Positions 26,922 to 36,967 of a stretch of 64,000 nt of DNA are shown here, one piece after another. The translations under genes were made by a program, and so were the position numbers. The notes under the pieces were generated by a model. The model was not told the DNA's origin, did no database searches, and saw only the letters and a program-made list of their open reading frames with translations. The first letter of the stretch is position 1. Every line of letters begins with the position of its first letter. Source of the DNA: Gammaproteobacteria bacterium (GTDB taxonomy: Bacteria > Pseudomonadota > Gammaproteobacteria > Steroidobacterales > Steroidobacteraceae); contig PKRE01000001.1 of NCBI GenBank assembly GCA_017577615.1, positions 744,001 through 808,000 on the forward strand, given 5' to 3'.

Positions 26922-29900
26922 ATGAATCACACGCCCTATTTCCATCCCGCTGTCGCGAGCTGGTTCGCCGACACCTTCGCGCGGCCCACTCCTGCACAGG
27001 CTGCTGCGTGGCCGGCCATCCAGGCGGGCGAGCACGTTCTCATCTCAGCGCCGACGGGATCCGGTAAGACGCTTGCAGCTTTTCTTGCTGTCATCGACGA
27101 GCTGGTGCAGGAAAGCGCGCAGTGGGGGCTGCCGGATGAGACTCGCATCGTCTATGTCTCGCCTCTGAAGGCGCTCTCGAATGATATTCAACGCAATCTA
27201 GAAGCGCCGCTTGCAGGTATTCGCGAACGACTGCGCGAGCACACGGTGCGAGATATCGACATCCGCGCCTGGGTGCGTACGGGAGACACGTCGCAATACG
27301 AGCGCGCGCAGATGCGCAAGCGCCCGCCGCACATCGTCGTCACCACTCCCGAATCGCTATACATCTTGCTCGGCTCGCGATCGGGCCGGGAGATGCTCGC
27401 GACGACACGCACGATCATCGTCGATGAGATCCATGCGGTGGCCGGCACTAAACGCGGCTTGCATCTTGCGCTGTCGCTCGAGCGGCTCGAAGCGCTCACC
27501 GCGCACAAGCTCGTGCGCATCGGCTTGTCGGCCACACAGGATCCGATCGAAGAGGTAGCCCGCTTTCTCGTCGGCACGAAGAACCTCGACGAAGCGGGCA
27601 ACGCACGCTGCACGATCATCGACAGCGGTCACGCGCGCGAGCGCGACCTTGCGATCGAGCTCCCCGAGGCGCCGCTTGAAGCGGTCATGTCGAACGAAGT
27701 ATGGGAGCAGCTCTACGATCGGCTCGCAGAGCTCATTCGCGCGCATCGTACGACCGTTGTATTTGTTAACACGCGACGTCTCGCCGAGCGTGTCTGCCGA
27801 CACCTGTCCGAGCGGCTCGACGATCCAGCTCTGGCAACGTCCTCCGGGACACCGCTCACTTCGTGCGTGGCTGCGCATCACGGGAGTCTGGCCAAGCACC
27901 TGCGGTTCGATGCTGAGCAGCGCTTGAAACGAGGAGAGCTCAAGGCACTCGTGGCAACGGCTTCTCTCGAGCTTGGCATCGACATCGGCGAAGTCGATTT
28001 GGTATGCCAGATCGGCTCGCCGCGCTCGATCAATGCCTTCTTGCAACGTGTCGGCCGCTCCGGGCATGCAGTTGGCGGCACCCCGAAGGGTCGGCTGTTC
28101 CCGCTGTCGCGCGACGACCTCGTCGAGTGCGCAGCGCTGCTCGATGCCGTGCGCCGGGGCGAGTTGGACCGATTGAAAATCCCGCAGAACGCTGTCGACG
28201 TGCTCGCGCAACACATCGTTGCAGAGAGCGCAGCTCGAGAATGCACCGAGCGCGAGCTGTTCAAGCTGGCTCGCGCTGCCTATCCGTATCGTTCGCTTGC
28301 GCGCGAGACATTCGACAGTGTCGTGCGCATGCTGGCCGAAGGGTTTGCCACGCGACGCGGCCGGCAGGGCGCACTCATTTACCACGATGCGATCAATGGC
28401 CTCATTCGCGGTCGCAAGGGTGCGCGCTTGACTGCCGTGACCTCGGGCGGCGCGATTCCGGACACAGCCGATTATCAGGTGATGCTCGAGCCTGACGGAC
28501 ATCTCATCGGAACCGTCAATGAGGACTTCGCAGTCGAGAGCATGGCGGGCGATGTCTTCCAGTTGGGCAATGCCTCTTATCGCATCATCCGTGTAGAGCG
28601 GAGTGTCGTGCGCGTGGAGGACGCGCATGGCGAAGCGCCGACGATTCCATTCTGGCTTGGGGAAGCGCCAGGACGCACAGACGAGTTGTCGCGAGCGGTG
28701 TCGCGGTTGCGCAGCGAAGTGCAGGCGCATCTGGAGCGCGGCACGACGCCCGACCCACTTGCGTTCTTGTCACCGCCCGCAGCAGAGCAGCTGCGGACCT
28801 ATCTGCAAGCTGCGCATGCGGCGCTGGGATGCCTGCCCACGCAGCAAACGATCGTCTTCGAGCGCTTCTTCGATGAAGCAGGCGGCATGCAGCTCGTCAT
28901 CCATTCGCCCTTCGGCAGCCGCATCAATCGTGCGTGGGGGCTTGCGTTGCGCAAGCGTTTCTGCCGCACGTTCAATTTCGAGCTACAGGCCGCGGCGACC
29001 GAAGACAGCATCGTGCTATCGCTCACGACGGCGCACAGCTTCGAGTTGAGCGAGGTCGCGCGTTATCTACATCCGAACACTGCGCGCGATATCCTGATTC
29101 AAGCACTGCTCGCCGCGCCGATGTTCACGACGCGTTGGCGCTGGTGCGCCTCCATCGCGCTCGCATTGCCGAGGTTCCGCGGCGGCAAGAAAGTCCCTCC
29201 CGCGCTCGCGCGCATGAACGCGGAAGACTTGCTGGCGGCTGTGTTCCCGGATCAAGTCGCTTGTTTCGAGAACATCGTCGGCGACATCGTCGTGCCGGAC
29301 CATCCGCTCGTACAGCAGACGGTACGCGACTGCCTCGAGGAGGCAATGGACATCGACGGTTTCGAACGCCTGCTCAGAGGGCTGGTGAGCGGAGAGATCG
29401 GCGTCGTGGCGCGCGACTTGACCGAGCCTTCTCCGCTTGCGCTGGAAGTGCTGTCCGCGCGACCGTATGCCTACCTCGACGATGCACCTCTCGAGGAACG
29501 ACGCACTCAGGCCGTCGCGAGCCGCAGGTGGATCGATCCGGCATCTGCCGCAGACATCGGCAAGCTGGATCCCGATGCCATCGTGCGCGTGCAACAGGAA
29601 GCGTGGCCCGATGCCGGCACGCCCGACGAGCTGCACGACGCGCTCCTGTGGATGACGTTCATGACTGACGCTGAAGCCGAAAGGGATGCGCGCTGGCCAG
29701 GGCTGTTGCGGACACTGATGACGCAACGGCGTGCGGTACGGTTGGAGACCCCCTCTCGACACTTGTATGTCGCTGCAGAGCGTTTGCCGCTGCTGCATGC
29801 CGTGTTTCCGGAGACATCACTCACGCCGCGCCTGGAAGCGCCGTCCAATACCAAGACGTACTCGCGCGACGAAGCACTCGTCGAGATCGTCCGTGGGCGG

Positions 29901-31313
29901 CTCGAGGCCCTCGGCCCGACCACTGCAGTGGCTCTTGCTGACTCGCTCGGCCTCGCACCTAAGGAAATCGACGCCGCCTTGTGCGCACTAGAGGCGGAGG
30001 GCACTGCCATGCGCGGCCGATTCACCGAGTCCGCGCTGGATGAAGCAGCGCCGATCGAGTGGTGCAATCGCAGGCTCCTCGCGCGTATTCATCGCTATAC
30101 GGTCAAGCGGCTGCGGGCGGAAATCGAACCCGTGCAGGCACGGGATTTCCTGCGCTTCCTGTTCGATTGGCAACGCATCACGCCGACGGCGCGCATGCAA
30201 GGGCCCGATGCAGTCGCTGCGATCCTGGCCCAGCTCGAAGGGTTCGAAGCTCCTGCTGCCGCCTGGGAAAGCGAGGTGCTGCCGCTTCGCATCGCACATT
30301 ACGATCCCGCCTGGCTCGACGAGCATTGCCTGGCAGGGAGAATCGTGTGGACGCGACTGTCCGCGCGCAGCGGTGATGCCGAACGCGGCGCGGCGCCAGT
30401 GCGCTCGACACCGATCACGCTGCTCGCCCGACGCAACGTGAAGCTCTGGTCGGGCTTCGCCCAATCGCCGACCTCGCTGCTGCTCACGAGCAAAGCTGAG
30501 CGGGTGGCTGCCGCCATTCGAGCTCACGGAGCTTCGTTTTTCGATGAGATCGTCGACGCGACCGGGCTGCTGCCTGCGCAAGTTGAGGATGCGCTGAGAG
30601 AGCTGGTCGCGCACGGCATCGTGAACTCAGACAGCTTCGGCGGCCTGCGCACGTTGCTGCTGCCAGCCGACCGCCGACGTCCCGCGGCCCACTCACGGCG
30701 CAGACGGCGCATGGCGATTTTCAGCATGCAGGATGCCGGACGGTGGGCGCTCGTTCGCAAGGGCCGTGACAGTGAGGTTGGCTACGACGCCCCTGGCCGA
30801 GTCGCGGCTCCGCGAGCGGTCGATGCTGAAGCCGTGGAACATCTATGCCGCACACTGCTCAAACGTTGGGGTGTCGTGTTCTGGAAGCTGCTCGAGCGCG
30901 AAGCCGACTGGTTGCCACCCTGGCGAGAGCTGCTACAGTGTCTACGACGCCTCGAGGCCCGCGGCGAGATCCGCGGAGGGCGCTTCGTCGCCGGCTTTTC
31001 GGGCGAGCAGTTCGCGTTGCCCGAAGCGATTGCTCCGTTGCGCGAAGCACGGCGTAAACCGCGTACTGAGGAGCTCATCTCCATTTCCGCTGCCGATCCG
31101 CTCAACCTGGTCGGGATTCTCACACCCGGTGCGCGCGTGCCATCGCTCACCCGTAACCGCATTGTGTATTGTGACGGTGTTCCGCTCGCGCTCTACGTAG
31201 GCGGTGAGGTGCGCTTCCTGCAAGCACTCGAGCCCGAAGCGAAGTGGCGCGCGCACACTGCGCTCCTGCGCACCTGTAGCAGCGAGCCGGCACATATCGA
31301 TCGGGCACAGTAG
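26922..31313 (+). CDS. lhr: Large helicase-related protein Lhr (DEAD/DEAH helicase)
   Basis: A 1463-residue superfamily 2 helicase. Motif I SAPTGSGKT (42-50), Ia YVSPLKALSND, Ib TTPESLYILL, motif II VDEIH, motif III GLSATQDPIE, motif V TASLELGIDIGEVDLVCQIG and motif VI QRVGRSGH are all intact in the first 420 residues. The long C-terminal part carries the winged-helix and Lhr-specific domains. Bacterial Lhr-type proteins are 3'-to-5' DNA helicases thought to act in mitomycin and oxidative damage repair. The ATG lies 49 bases after the usher-like gene. Length fits the Escherichia coli-type full Lhr rather than the shorter Lhr-core. Confidence 0.95.
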   Translation: MNHTPYFHPAVASWFADTFARPTPAQAAAWPAIQAGEHVLISAPTGSGKTLAAFLAVIDELVQESAQWGLPDETRIVYVSPLKALSNDIQRNLEAPLAGIRERLREHTVRDIDIRAWVRTGDTSQYERAQMRKRPPHIVVTTPESLYILLGSRSGREMLATTRTIIVDEIHAVAGTKRGLHLALSLERLEALTAHKLVRIGLSATQDPIEEVARFLVGTKNLDEAGNARCTIIDSGHARERDLAIELPEAPLEAVMSNEVWEQLYDRLAELIRAHRTTVVFVNTRRLAERVCRHLSERLDDPALATSSGTPLTSCVAAHHGSLAKHLRFDAEQRLKRGELKALVATASLELGIDIGEVDLVCQIGSPRSINAFLQRVGRSGHAVGGTPKGRLFPLSRDDLVECAALLDAVRRGELDRLKIPQNAVDVLAQHIVAESAARECTERELFKLARAAYPYRSLARETFDSVVRMLAEGFATRRGRQGALIYHDAINGLIRGRKGARLTAVTSGGAIPDTADYQVMLEPDGHLIGTVNEDFAVESMAGDVFQLGNASYRIIRVERSVVRVEDAHGEAPTIPFWLGEAPGRTDELSRAVSRLRSEVQAHLERGTTPDPLAFLSPPAAEQLRTYLQAAHAALGCLPTQQTIVFERFFDEAGGMQLVIHSPFGSRINRAWGLALRKRFCRTFNFELQAAATEDSIVLSLTTAHSFELSEVARYLHPNTARDILIQALLAAPMFTTRWRWCASIALALPRFRGGKKVPPALARMNAEDLLAAVFPDQVACFENIVGDIVVPDHPLVQQTVRDCLEEAMDIDGFERLLRGLVSGEIGVVARDLTEPSPLALEVLSARPYAYLDDAPLEERRTQAVASRRWIDPASAADIGKLDPDAIVRVQQEAWPDAGTPDELHDALLWMTFMTDAEAERDARWPGLLRTLMTQRRAVRLETPSRHLYVAAERLPLLHAVFPETSLTPRLEAPSNTKTYSRDEALVEIVRGRLEALGPTTAVALADSLGLAPKEIDAALCALEAEGTAMRGRFTESALDEAAPIEWCNRRLLARIHRYTVKRLRAEIEPVQARDFLRFLFDWQRITPTARMQGPDAVAAILAQLEGFEAPAAAWESEVLPLRIAHYDPAWLDEHCLAGRIVWTRLSARSGDAERGAAPVRSTPITLLARRNVKLWSGFAQSPTSLLLTSKAERVAAAIRAHGASFFDEIVDATGLLPAQVEDALRELVAHGIVNSDSFGGLRTLLLPADRRRPAAHSRRRRRMAIFSMQDAGRWALVRKGRDSEVGYDAPGRVAAPRAVDAEAVEHLCRTLLKRWGVVFWKLLEREADWLPPWRELLQCLRRLEARGEIRGGRFVAGFSGEQFALPEAIAPLREARRKPRTEELISISAADPLNLVGILTPGARVPSLTRNRIVYCDGVPLALYVGGEVRFLQALEPEAKWRAHTALLRTCSSEPAHIDRAQ

Positions 31314-31460
31314 CGCTGCCCCCGCTCGGTTCTCCCCCGCGAGGTGCTCATGTACGACAGAATGCGGCCGATATTCCTTTGCAGGTGATGACTGTGCCCT
31401 GCAGGATCGAGCCGCAGAGGTGTATCCTTCGCATCCCTTTCCATGAGCCTTGGATGACTC

Positions 31461-33308
31461 GTGCTTACGGCTGACAAAGTTCTCGTTACGATCGGCACGC
31501 CGTGCTCGGTTTCCGCAGTAGGGACGACGGAGACCTTCAAGGCACGCGTTCAGCGCGCGCCTGAGTTCATTGCATACGCTGCGTTCGATGCGGGACTGAT
31601 CGACATCGAGCCAAAATCGGACGGCTCGTTGACGCTGAAATGGCGCAACGGCAAGGAAACAACCGTTGAAGAGATCGAGCGTGAGCATGGCGCTCGCTTG
31701 CGCGCGAATCTCGGCATCCGCTTCATCGAAGAGCTGACCGCGCTCGGCGATCGGGTCGTCACGGATATCGCCGCCAGCTTGCCGCACGATTTCGCGCAGA
31801 ATGGCCTGCGCCGGCTTGCCGGGCTCACGTACCGAGACGTGCGCGAATCGGCGTTGCGCGACATGTACGGGCTGTTCGACGACGATCCGCGCCTCGGACC
31901 ATCCTTACAGGCACAGCTGTTCGTCTATGGCGGCATCGGTGCGCTCGCCGCGCTGCCGATCCCGCTCTCCGAGCTGCTCACGTGCCCCTACGATTTTCGT
32001 ATCGCCGCGGCAACTGCTTTCGCCGGCATGGATGCCCTGCGTGCCTGGCGCGCGCCCGGCGCGCCCGAGAACGGCGACGACAAGCTGCGCGACAAGTTCG
32101 CGATGCGTTTGGCGAATTCGCTGTCCTCGCACGGGCCGGCGCTCATCTCGACAATGCTTGCGCCCGCGTATCCGCTCAGCAAGTCGCTCAAGAATCCCAC
32201 GTTGCTCGAATCGCTCAAGGGCGCAAGTGGCTACATGCGAGTGCCGCAAACACCGCTCAATACCTCGGGTGCGTGTGCCTCGAGCACGATCGCATTCTGC
32301 GAGATCGCGCCGCAGATGCTGTTCGACTATCCCGGGTTCCGCAAACCGCAGCTCGCGCTATGGACTGCTGCCGACGCGGCCACACGACCCAACTGGGAGA
32401 TCTTCGACGCCTTCGGTCCGGGGGCGTTGATGACGCGTGCCAAGCTGGAAGCCATCAACGCGGGACGCGCGCCCCATGAGCAGCGCGATGTCTCGGAGTG
32501 TCTGGCACCGTTCGATGTCGATGCAAACGGCACGGTGGTCGGCGAGGCCGGCTCAGGCATATTGATCACGACGCTCGACTTCGCCCTGCGCAATTTCCTC
32601 GACATCACCTCCATCATCACCGGATGGGGACAGAGCGGCGAGGCTGGCGGCAAGGCGCATTTCGCCGGTGTCGGCTTCGGCGGCGAGAACGCGCTGTTGC
32701 ACGCGTTCGAGCTCTCGTTCAAAGGGCATGGCTATTCAGTCGCAGATTTCCAGTATTTCGTCGCGCATGCGACCGGAACGCGCACGAACTCGAAAACCGA
32801 TCTGACAACCGCCGGCAACGCACGGCGCTATGCAGCGGAGCGGCAAAAGAACAAGGGACCGTTACCGCCTGTGTACGTCGGGACGCCCAAAGCCGTCGGC
32901 GATGGCCATACGATGGGCGAAACCGGCCTGAAAGCAGTAGGCCAAGCGCTCGAGTACCTGCTCGGACGCGCAGCGGTCGGCGTCCATACGCTGCGCACTC
33001 CGGATCCCGATCTCGGAGACGCAGCGAGCTCCTTCATCCTCCAGTCCGCACCCGTGCCAGGGAATCCGGACGGTGGCGCCATTTGCGCCACTCAGGGTTT
33101 CGGCGGCTACAACGGCGCGATCGCCTTGCGTGCAGCCCACGCAGATGCGTTCCGACGTTATGCGCCCGATCCCAACGTCCTCGCTGCGTATCTCGAGCGG
33201 TGGCCAGAGATTCGCAAGGAACGAGAGCAACGCGAGCTTTACTGGCGCGTTCGACGACGCGCAGCGCTCGAGCTCGCGGAAATTCATCGCTGGAAGGGAC
33301 TCGATTGA
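31461..33308 (+). CDS. FabY-like beta-ketoacyl-ACP synthase (thiolase fold)
   Basis: A 615-residue condensing enzyme with GTG start. The nucleophile is Cys272 in NTSGACASS; the two His are His436 in FVAHATGT and His483 in VGDGHTMGETG, with Lys477 before it. This is the Cys-His-His set of KAS I/II-type enzymes, but the protein is about 200 residues longer than FabB/FabF, because of an N-terminal extension including TVEEIEREHGARLRANLG. That length and extension resemble FabY of Pseudomonas aeruginosa, which starts fatty acid synthesis from acetyl-CoA in place of FabH. The FabY assignment is from memory of its pattern and is not proven. No other fatty-acid genes are adjacent. Confidence 0.7.
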   Translation: MLTADKVLVTIGTPCSVSAVGTTETFKARVQRAPEFIAYAAFDAGLIDIEPKSDGSLTLKWRNGKETTVEEIEREHGARLRANLGIRFIEELTALGDRVVTDIAASLPHDFAQNGLRRLAGLTYRDVRESALRDMYGLFDDDPRLGPSLQAQLFVYGGIGALAALPIPLSELLTCPYDFRIAAATAFAGMDALRAWRAPGAPENGDDKLRDKFAMRLANSLSSHGPALISTMLAPAYPLSKSLKNPTLLESLKGASGYMRVPQTPLNTSGACASSTIAFCEIAPQMLFDYPGFRKPQLALWTAADAATRPNWEIFDAFGPGALMTRAKLEAINAGRAPHEQRDVSECLAPFDVDANGTVVGEAGSGILITTLDFALRNFLDITSIITGWGQSGEAGGKAHFAGVGFGGENALLHAFELSFKGHGYSVADFQYFVAHATGTRTNSKTDLTTAGNARRYAAERQKNKGPLPPVYVGTPKAVGDGHTMGETGLKAVGQALEYLLGRAAVGVHTLRTPDPDLGDAASSFILQSAPVPGNPDGGAICATQGFGGYNGAIALRAAHADAFRRYAPDPNVLAAYLERWPEIRKEREQRELYWRVRRRAALELAEIHRWKGLD

Positions 33309-33349
33309 CCAGCCGTTTCGTCATTCACTGATTCCGCGCGCAAGCAATC

Positions 33350-34606
33350 ATGCTCGGCGTGACTTCGCGTCCAATAAGAACATTCAATACAACGGGCACG
33401 CTCAAGAACTTTGGCCGCTTCGATCGACGCACCTTCTGGCTCGTGTCGGCGTGTGCGGCGCTGGTGCTTGCAGCGGTGGTCGGCGTCCCCCAGTGGCTCG
33501 CAAGGGAAGCACGCCTGGAGACATTGCGCTTGCACGTCGCCGAGATCGCGCGCCTTGCGGCGACTGTCGTCGACGGCGACTTGCATCGTCGGCTGCTCGA
33601 CCCGAGCAAGCACACGCCAGAGCTGCACGAGCACGTGCTCGAGCCGCTTGCCGGCTTGCGCTCGGCGGTGCCGGAACTGGTCAACGTGTACTCCTTGGTG
33701 GAGCGCGACGGCGAAGCCTACTTCGTTCTCGTCCCCCAGACGGCCGCGAAGCCCGAGACGAATCAGGATGAGCAGACGTTCAAGATGGAGCCTTTCCGGC
33801 CATCAGGTGTTGCGCTCGACGCGAACTGGCTCGAGCGCATCATTGCCGGCGAGGCGTATGTCTTTCCCGGCTTTCGGCAGGAAGGTGGCGTCTACGTCCT
33901 CACGGGGCACGCGCCGATCTACGACAGCCAGGGGCACCAAAGTGGGTTCGTCGGCGTCGACTTCGACGTGCATCAGTACCTAGCGCAAGAGGCGAGCTTC
34001 AAGCCGATCTGGATCGGATCGCTCGCCGCGGCGCTGACGTGCGCGTTCCTGATCGGTTACCTCGCGGCGCGCCATCCAACGGCGGCGGGCGCAAAGCTGG
34101 CTCAGCTTCCGGCCACGACTCGCGACGATTTGACCAGCTTGTTGAATCGAAGCGGCGCATTGGCCGCCATGAAGAACGCGCTCAAAGTGCGAGCATCGAG
34201 CTACGCGTTTCTGCTCATCGACGTGGACGATATCAAGAAGGTCAACAATACACAGGGGCATGCCGCTGGCGACGAGGTGTTGTGCCAAGTCGCGGAGGCA
34301 ATGCGTACGAGCGTCCGCGAAACGGATGTCTGCGCGCGGCTCGGCGGTGATGAGTTTCTGATTTTTGCCGCGGGCTGCGACACTGACGCAGCAACGGAGA
34401 TCGCCCGCCGTGTGCTGGGCAAGCTGTACTCGGCCGAGCGCGATGGCTCCGCGCCGAGCCTCGGGGTCTCGATCGGGATCTGCGTTGCCGGCAAGAGCAA
34501 CGCCTCGTTCGATACGTTGTATGGCAGAGCGGATCAAGCGCTGAGCCGTGCCAAGGCGTCCGGGAAGAATCGCTTCGCGATCTACGACGACAGCGCGGAC
34601 GCCTGA
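33350..34606 (+). CDS. Membrane-bound diguanylate cyclase with extracytoplasmic sensor domain
   Basis: A 418-residue protein. Two membrane segments (about 30-48 and 220-240) bracket a periplasmic sensor of about 170 residues that looks like a Cache-type fold (VYSLVERDGEAYFVLVP, GHAPIYDSQGHQSGFVGVDFDV). The cytosolic GGDEF domain (about 255-415) has an intact GGDEF at 332-336 and an RETD inhibitory I-site at 323-326 five residues before it. It should make c-di-GMP in response to a periplasmic ligand, with feedback inhibition. It follows the synthase by 41 bases and ends 67 bases before a convergent LysR gene. Confidence 0.93.
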   Translation: MLGVTSRPIRTFNTTGTLKNFGRFDRRTFWLVSACAALVLAAVVGVPQWLAREARLETLRLHVAEIARLAATVVDGDLHRRLLDPSKHTPELHEHVLEPLAGLRSAVPELVNVYSLVERDGEAYFVLVPQTAAKPETNQDEQTFKMEPFRPSGVALDANWLERIIAGEAYVFPGFRQEGGVYVLTGHAPIYDSQGHQSGFVGVDFDVHQYLAQEASFKPIWIGSLAAALTCAFLIGYLAARHPTAAGAKLAQLPATTRDDLTSLLNRSGALAAMKNALKVRASSYAFLLIDVDDIKKVNNTQGHAAGDEVLCQVAEAMRTSVRETDVCARLGGDEFLIFAAGCDTDAATEIARRVLGKLYSAERDGSAPSLGVSIGICVAGKSNASFDTLYGRADQALSRAKASGKNRFAIYDDSADA

Positions 34607-34617
34607 TCGCCTGATGA

Positions 34618-34638
34618 TGGGCTGCAGGCTGGAAGGCC
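34618..34638 (+). repeat. Degenerate heptamer array
   Basis: TGGGCTG, CAGGCTG and GAAGGCC in period 7 resemble the TAGGCTG units elsewhere but have lost the TAG. It lies just after the diguanylate cyclase stop. Confidence 0.35.
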
Positions 34639-34673
34639 GCGCGTCGCGCCGGTGCTCCAACCAGGACCCAACC

Positions 34674-35555
34674 CTAGCTATTCCACCGCTCTCGGCACAA
34701 CGCCACGAAACGCAGCCCCGCCTGCGACAACGGTTGATGCCGCAAGTAATAGACGCCCACCTGGCGTTCGATACTGGAAAACGGCAGGCCTTCGATCGGC
34801 ACGAGCTCCTTGGGTATGTCGGTGACCAGATCGGATACGTATGTGACTCCCTTGCCTTCCGCGACCAGCGCAAGGCGCAGCTCCATGTGGCTGACCTCCC
34901 ATACTGAAGCGAAGGCGTTGCGCAGCCGGCTCGTGCGCGTGCGCCGTGGTGACTCGTCCAGGTAGGACGTGATGAGCGGCAGCGTTCGCAACGTGCCGAG
35001 CGCGTCGCGTTGCAACGCCTCTCGCGCAGGGTGATCGCGCGCGATCATCAAGCGGCGCGTCTCGGCGAAGCACGAATGAAACGCGAAGTACTCGGGCATG
35101 GAGTGTTGCAGCGGCCCGAAACCGAGCTCCCAGCGACCATCCGATACGCCTAGCACGATCTCGCGGCTGGGCGCGACCACGACCTTGAAGCGGGTGTGTG
35201 GGTTACGCTCGGAGAACTCCTTCAGCAACGACACGCCGTAACGCGCGTTCGTAGCGGGCGAGATCGCAAGAGACAGGATCGACAGGGCGCCTGACTTGAT
35301 CTGCGCGATATCTGCGAGCGCCTCGCGCTCTTCGTGCATCACCGTCTCCGCGAATCGCAGCAGGCGAATTCCGGCTTCCGTCAATTGCGGCGGGCTGCCC
35401 CGCCGCAGCAGCAACGCGCCAAGCCGGTGCTCCAGATTCGCGATCGCCTGACTCACGGCGGATTGCGACAGCCCCAACCGCTCTGCTGCACGGCTGAAGC
35501 CACCGGCTTCGACGACGGCGTGAAAACAGCGGATCTCGTTGCGTTCGATGTGCAT
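34674..35555 (-). CDS. LysR-family transcriptional regulator
   Basis: A 293-residue LysR-type regulator: helix-turn-helix about 4-62 (EIRCFHAVVEAGGFSRAAERLGLSQSAVSQAIANLEHRLGALLLRR) and a substrate-binding domain about 90-290 (ILSLAISPATNARYGVSLLKEFSERNPHTRFKVV). It diverges from the citrate synthase-like gene with 189 bases between starts and probably regulates it or itself. The ligand is unknown. It converges on the diguanylate cyclase gene. Confidence 0.93.
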   Translation of the reverse strand: MHIERNEIRCFHAVVEAGGFSRAAERLGLSQSAVSQAIANLEHRLGALLLRRGSPPQLTEAGIRLLRFAETVMHEEREALADIAQIKSGALSILSLAISPATNARYGVSLLKEFSERNPHTRFKVVVAPSREIVLGVSDGRWELGFGPLQHSMPEYFAFHSCFAETRRLMIARDHPAREALQRDALGTLRTLPLITSYLDESPRRTRTSRLRNAFASVWEVSHMELRLALVAEGKGVTYVSDLVTDIPKELVPIEGLPFSSIERQVGVYYLRHQPLSQAGLRFVALCRERWNS

Positions 35556-35744
35556 GAGCTAGACAAGCTGACAGGAGATGACCGATCAACCCACTCGCCG
35601 GCGATCGCGGCAAGACTGTCAAGAATAGCCCACTGCGACGCTCATCGTTGCAACTAATAGATGCATCATCAACGCGCTCTCGCCAACGCGCCCTCGCACG
35701 TCTAGCTTTATCGCCCTCTTCGGTCCAGCCATGAGTCTTTGCCC

Positions 35745-36863
35745 ATGACGCAGGTCCACAAAGGTCTTGAAGGCATCATTGCGGATACGACGTCTATCTC
35801 GTTCGTCGACGGCGAAGGGGGCCGGCTGTACTACCGCGGCTATCCGATCGAAATACTCGTCCAGCATCCCTTCGCTGCCGTCGTGAACCTGGTGGTTTTC
35901 GGCGAGCTTCCCGGCGAACGCCGGCTCGCGGAAGTCGAGGACTTCTTGTGGCAGGCTGGCCGTCTCCCGCCACAAATCGCCCGATCGCTGCGCGAGCTCG
36001 CGCGGCACGGCGCGCACCCCATGGCGACCTTGCAAGCGATCCTGCCGCTGCTCGCGACGGACCTACCGGAGCTGCGACTTGCCGACACAGCGGACGCCCA
36101 TGAAGGTTTGGTCATCGCCGCGCGCTTGCCGGCCGCGATCGGCTTGATCCTGGCTGCGCTCGAGGATCACCCGGAGCATCCTTATCCGAGCTCACGCCGC
36201 TATGGGGAACGCTTCCTCATGCTGTTGCATGGGCGCGCACCTACTCCGGAGCAGGTGGAAACGTTCGAGCGCGTCCAAGTGCTGCAGCTCGACCACGGCT
36301 TCAACGCAAGCACGTTCACTGCACGAGTCGTCGCCTCGACCCTGGCTCCCGCTGCCTCGGCGCTCTCCGCTGCCATGGGCGCCTTGTACGGTCCCTTGCA
36401 TGGCGGGGCCGATGAGGGCGCGGTCGAGATGGCGCTGGAAGTGGGCGATGCCGAGGCAGCTGGCTGCTTCGTCGAGCAGTGTCTCAACACTGGTCGCCGT
36501 CTGCTCGGAATGGGACATCGAGAGTACCGAGTAGTCGATCCGCGTGCGAAGATCATGAAGGCCATGGCGCGCCGCATCGCGACCTGTCCGGAGCATCAAC
36601 GCATTTTCGAGACGTTGAGCGCGGTTGAAGCGGCCTTTCTACAGCAAACGGCTGCGAAACGGCGGCCACTGCACGCGAACATGGAGTTCTACAAGGGCGT
36701 GGTGTTCCTTGCGCTCGGTATTCCCAAGGAGCTGTTCACGGCCACCTTCGCTGCCGCGCGTGCCTTCGGCTGGATAGCGCACATCATGGAGCAGCGTAGG
36801 GACAATCGCCTCATTCGTCCGAAGGCGCTCTACATCGGCCCGCAGCCACAGCGCGATCCGTGA
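35745..36863 (+). CDS. Citrate synthase family protein (short, type II-like), catalytic Asp replaced by Glu
   Basis: A 372-residue citrate/2-methylcitrate synthase. ATG 35745 is preferred over TTG six bases earlier. The family landmarks are GLEGIIADTTSISFVDGEGGRLYYRGYPIE, LDHGFNASTFTARVVAST (His184), YGPLHGGADEGAV (His219, binds oxaloacetate), MGHREYRVVDPRA (His258) and the segment NMEFYKGVVFLALGIPKELFTATFAAAR. In most citrate synthases that last motif is NVDFYSG and its Asp is the catalytic base; here it is Glu314. A conservative change may lower activity or signal a different substrate. It is the short form like that of Gram-positive and archaeal species. LysR gene divergent; the next gene starts inside or just after it. 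Confidence 0.85.
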   Translation: MTQVHKGLEGIIADTTSISFVDGEGGRLYYRGYPIEILVQHPFAAVVNLVVFGELPGERRLAEVEDFLWQAGRLPPQIARSLRELARHGAHPMATLQAILPLLATDLPELRLADTADAHEGLVIAARLPAAIGLILAALEDHPEHPYPSSRRYGERFLMLLHGRAPTPEQVETFERVQVLQLDHGFNASTFTARVVASTLAPAASALSAAMGALYGPLHGGADEGAVEMALEVGDAEAAGCFVEQCLNTGRRLLGMGHREYRVVDPRAKIMKAMARRIATCPEHQRIFETLSAVEAAFLQQTAAKRRPLHANMEFYKGVVFLALGIPKELFTATFAAARAFGWIAHIMEQRRDNRLIRPKALYIGPQPQRDP

Positions 36864-36967
36864 TCGGCACCGCGCGTGGTCGCGCGCCGAAACACCTTAC
36901 CGACTTGCCGCTTCCGGACCGCCCGAGTAACGTGTCGCGCTGGTCCACTGCGGCATCGGTACCGTCA

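Noticed and set aside
27357..28730. 457-codon open frame antisense to lhr
   Set aside because: Shadow; lhr has all helicase motifs in its own frame.
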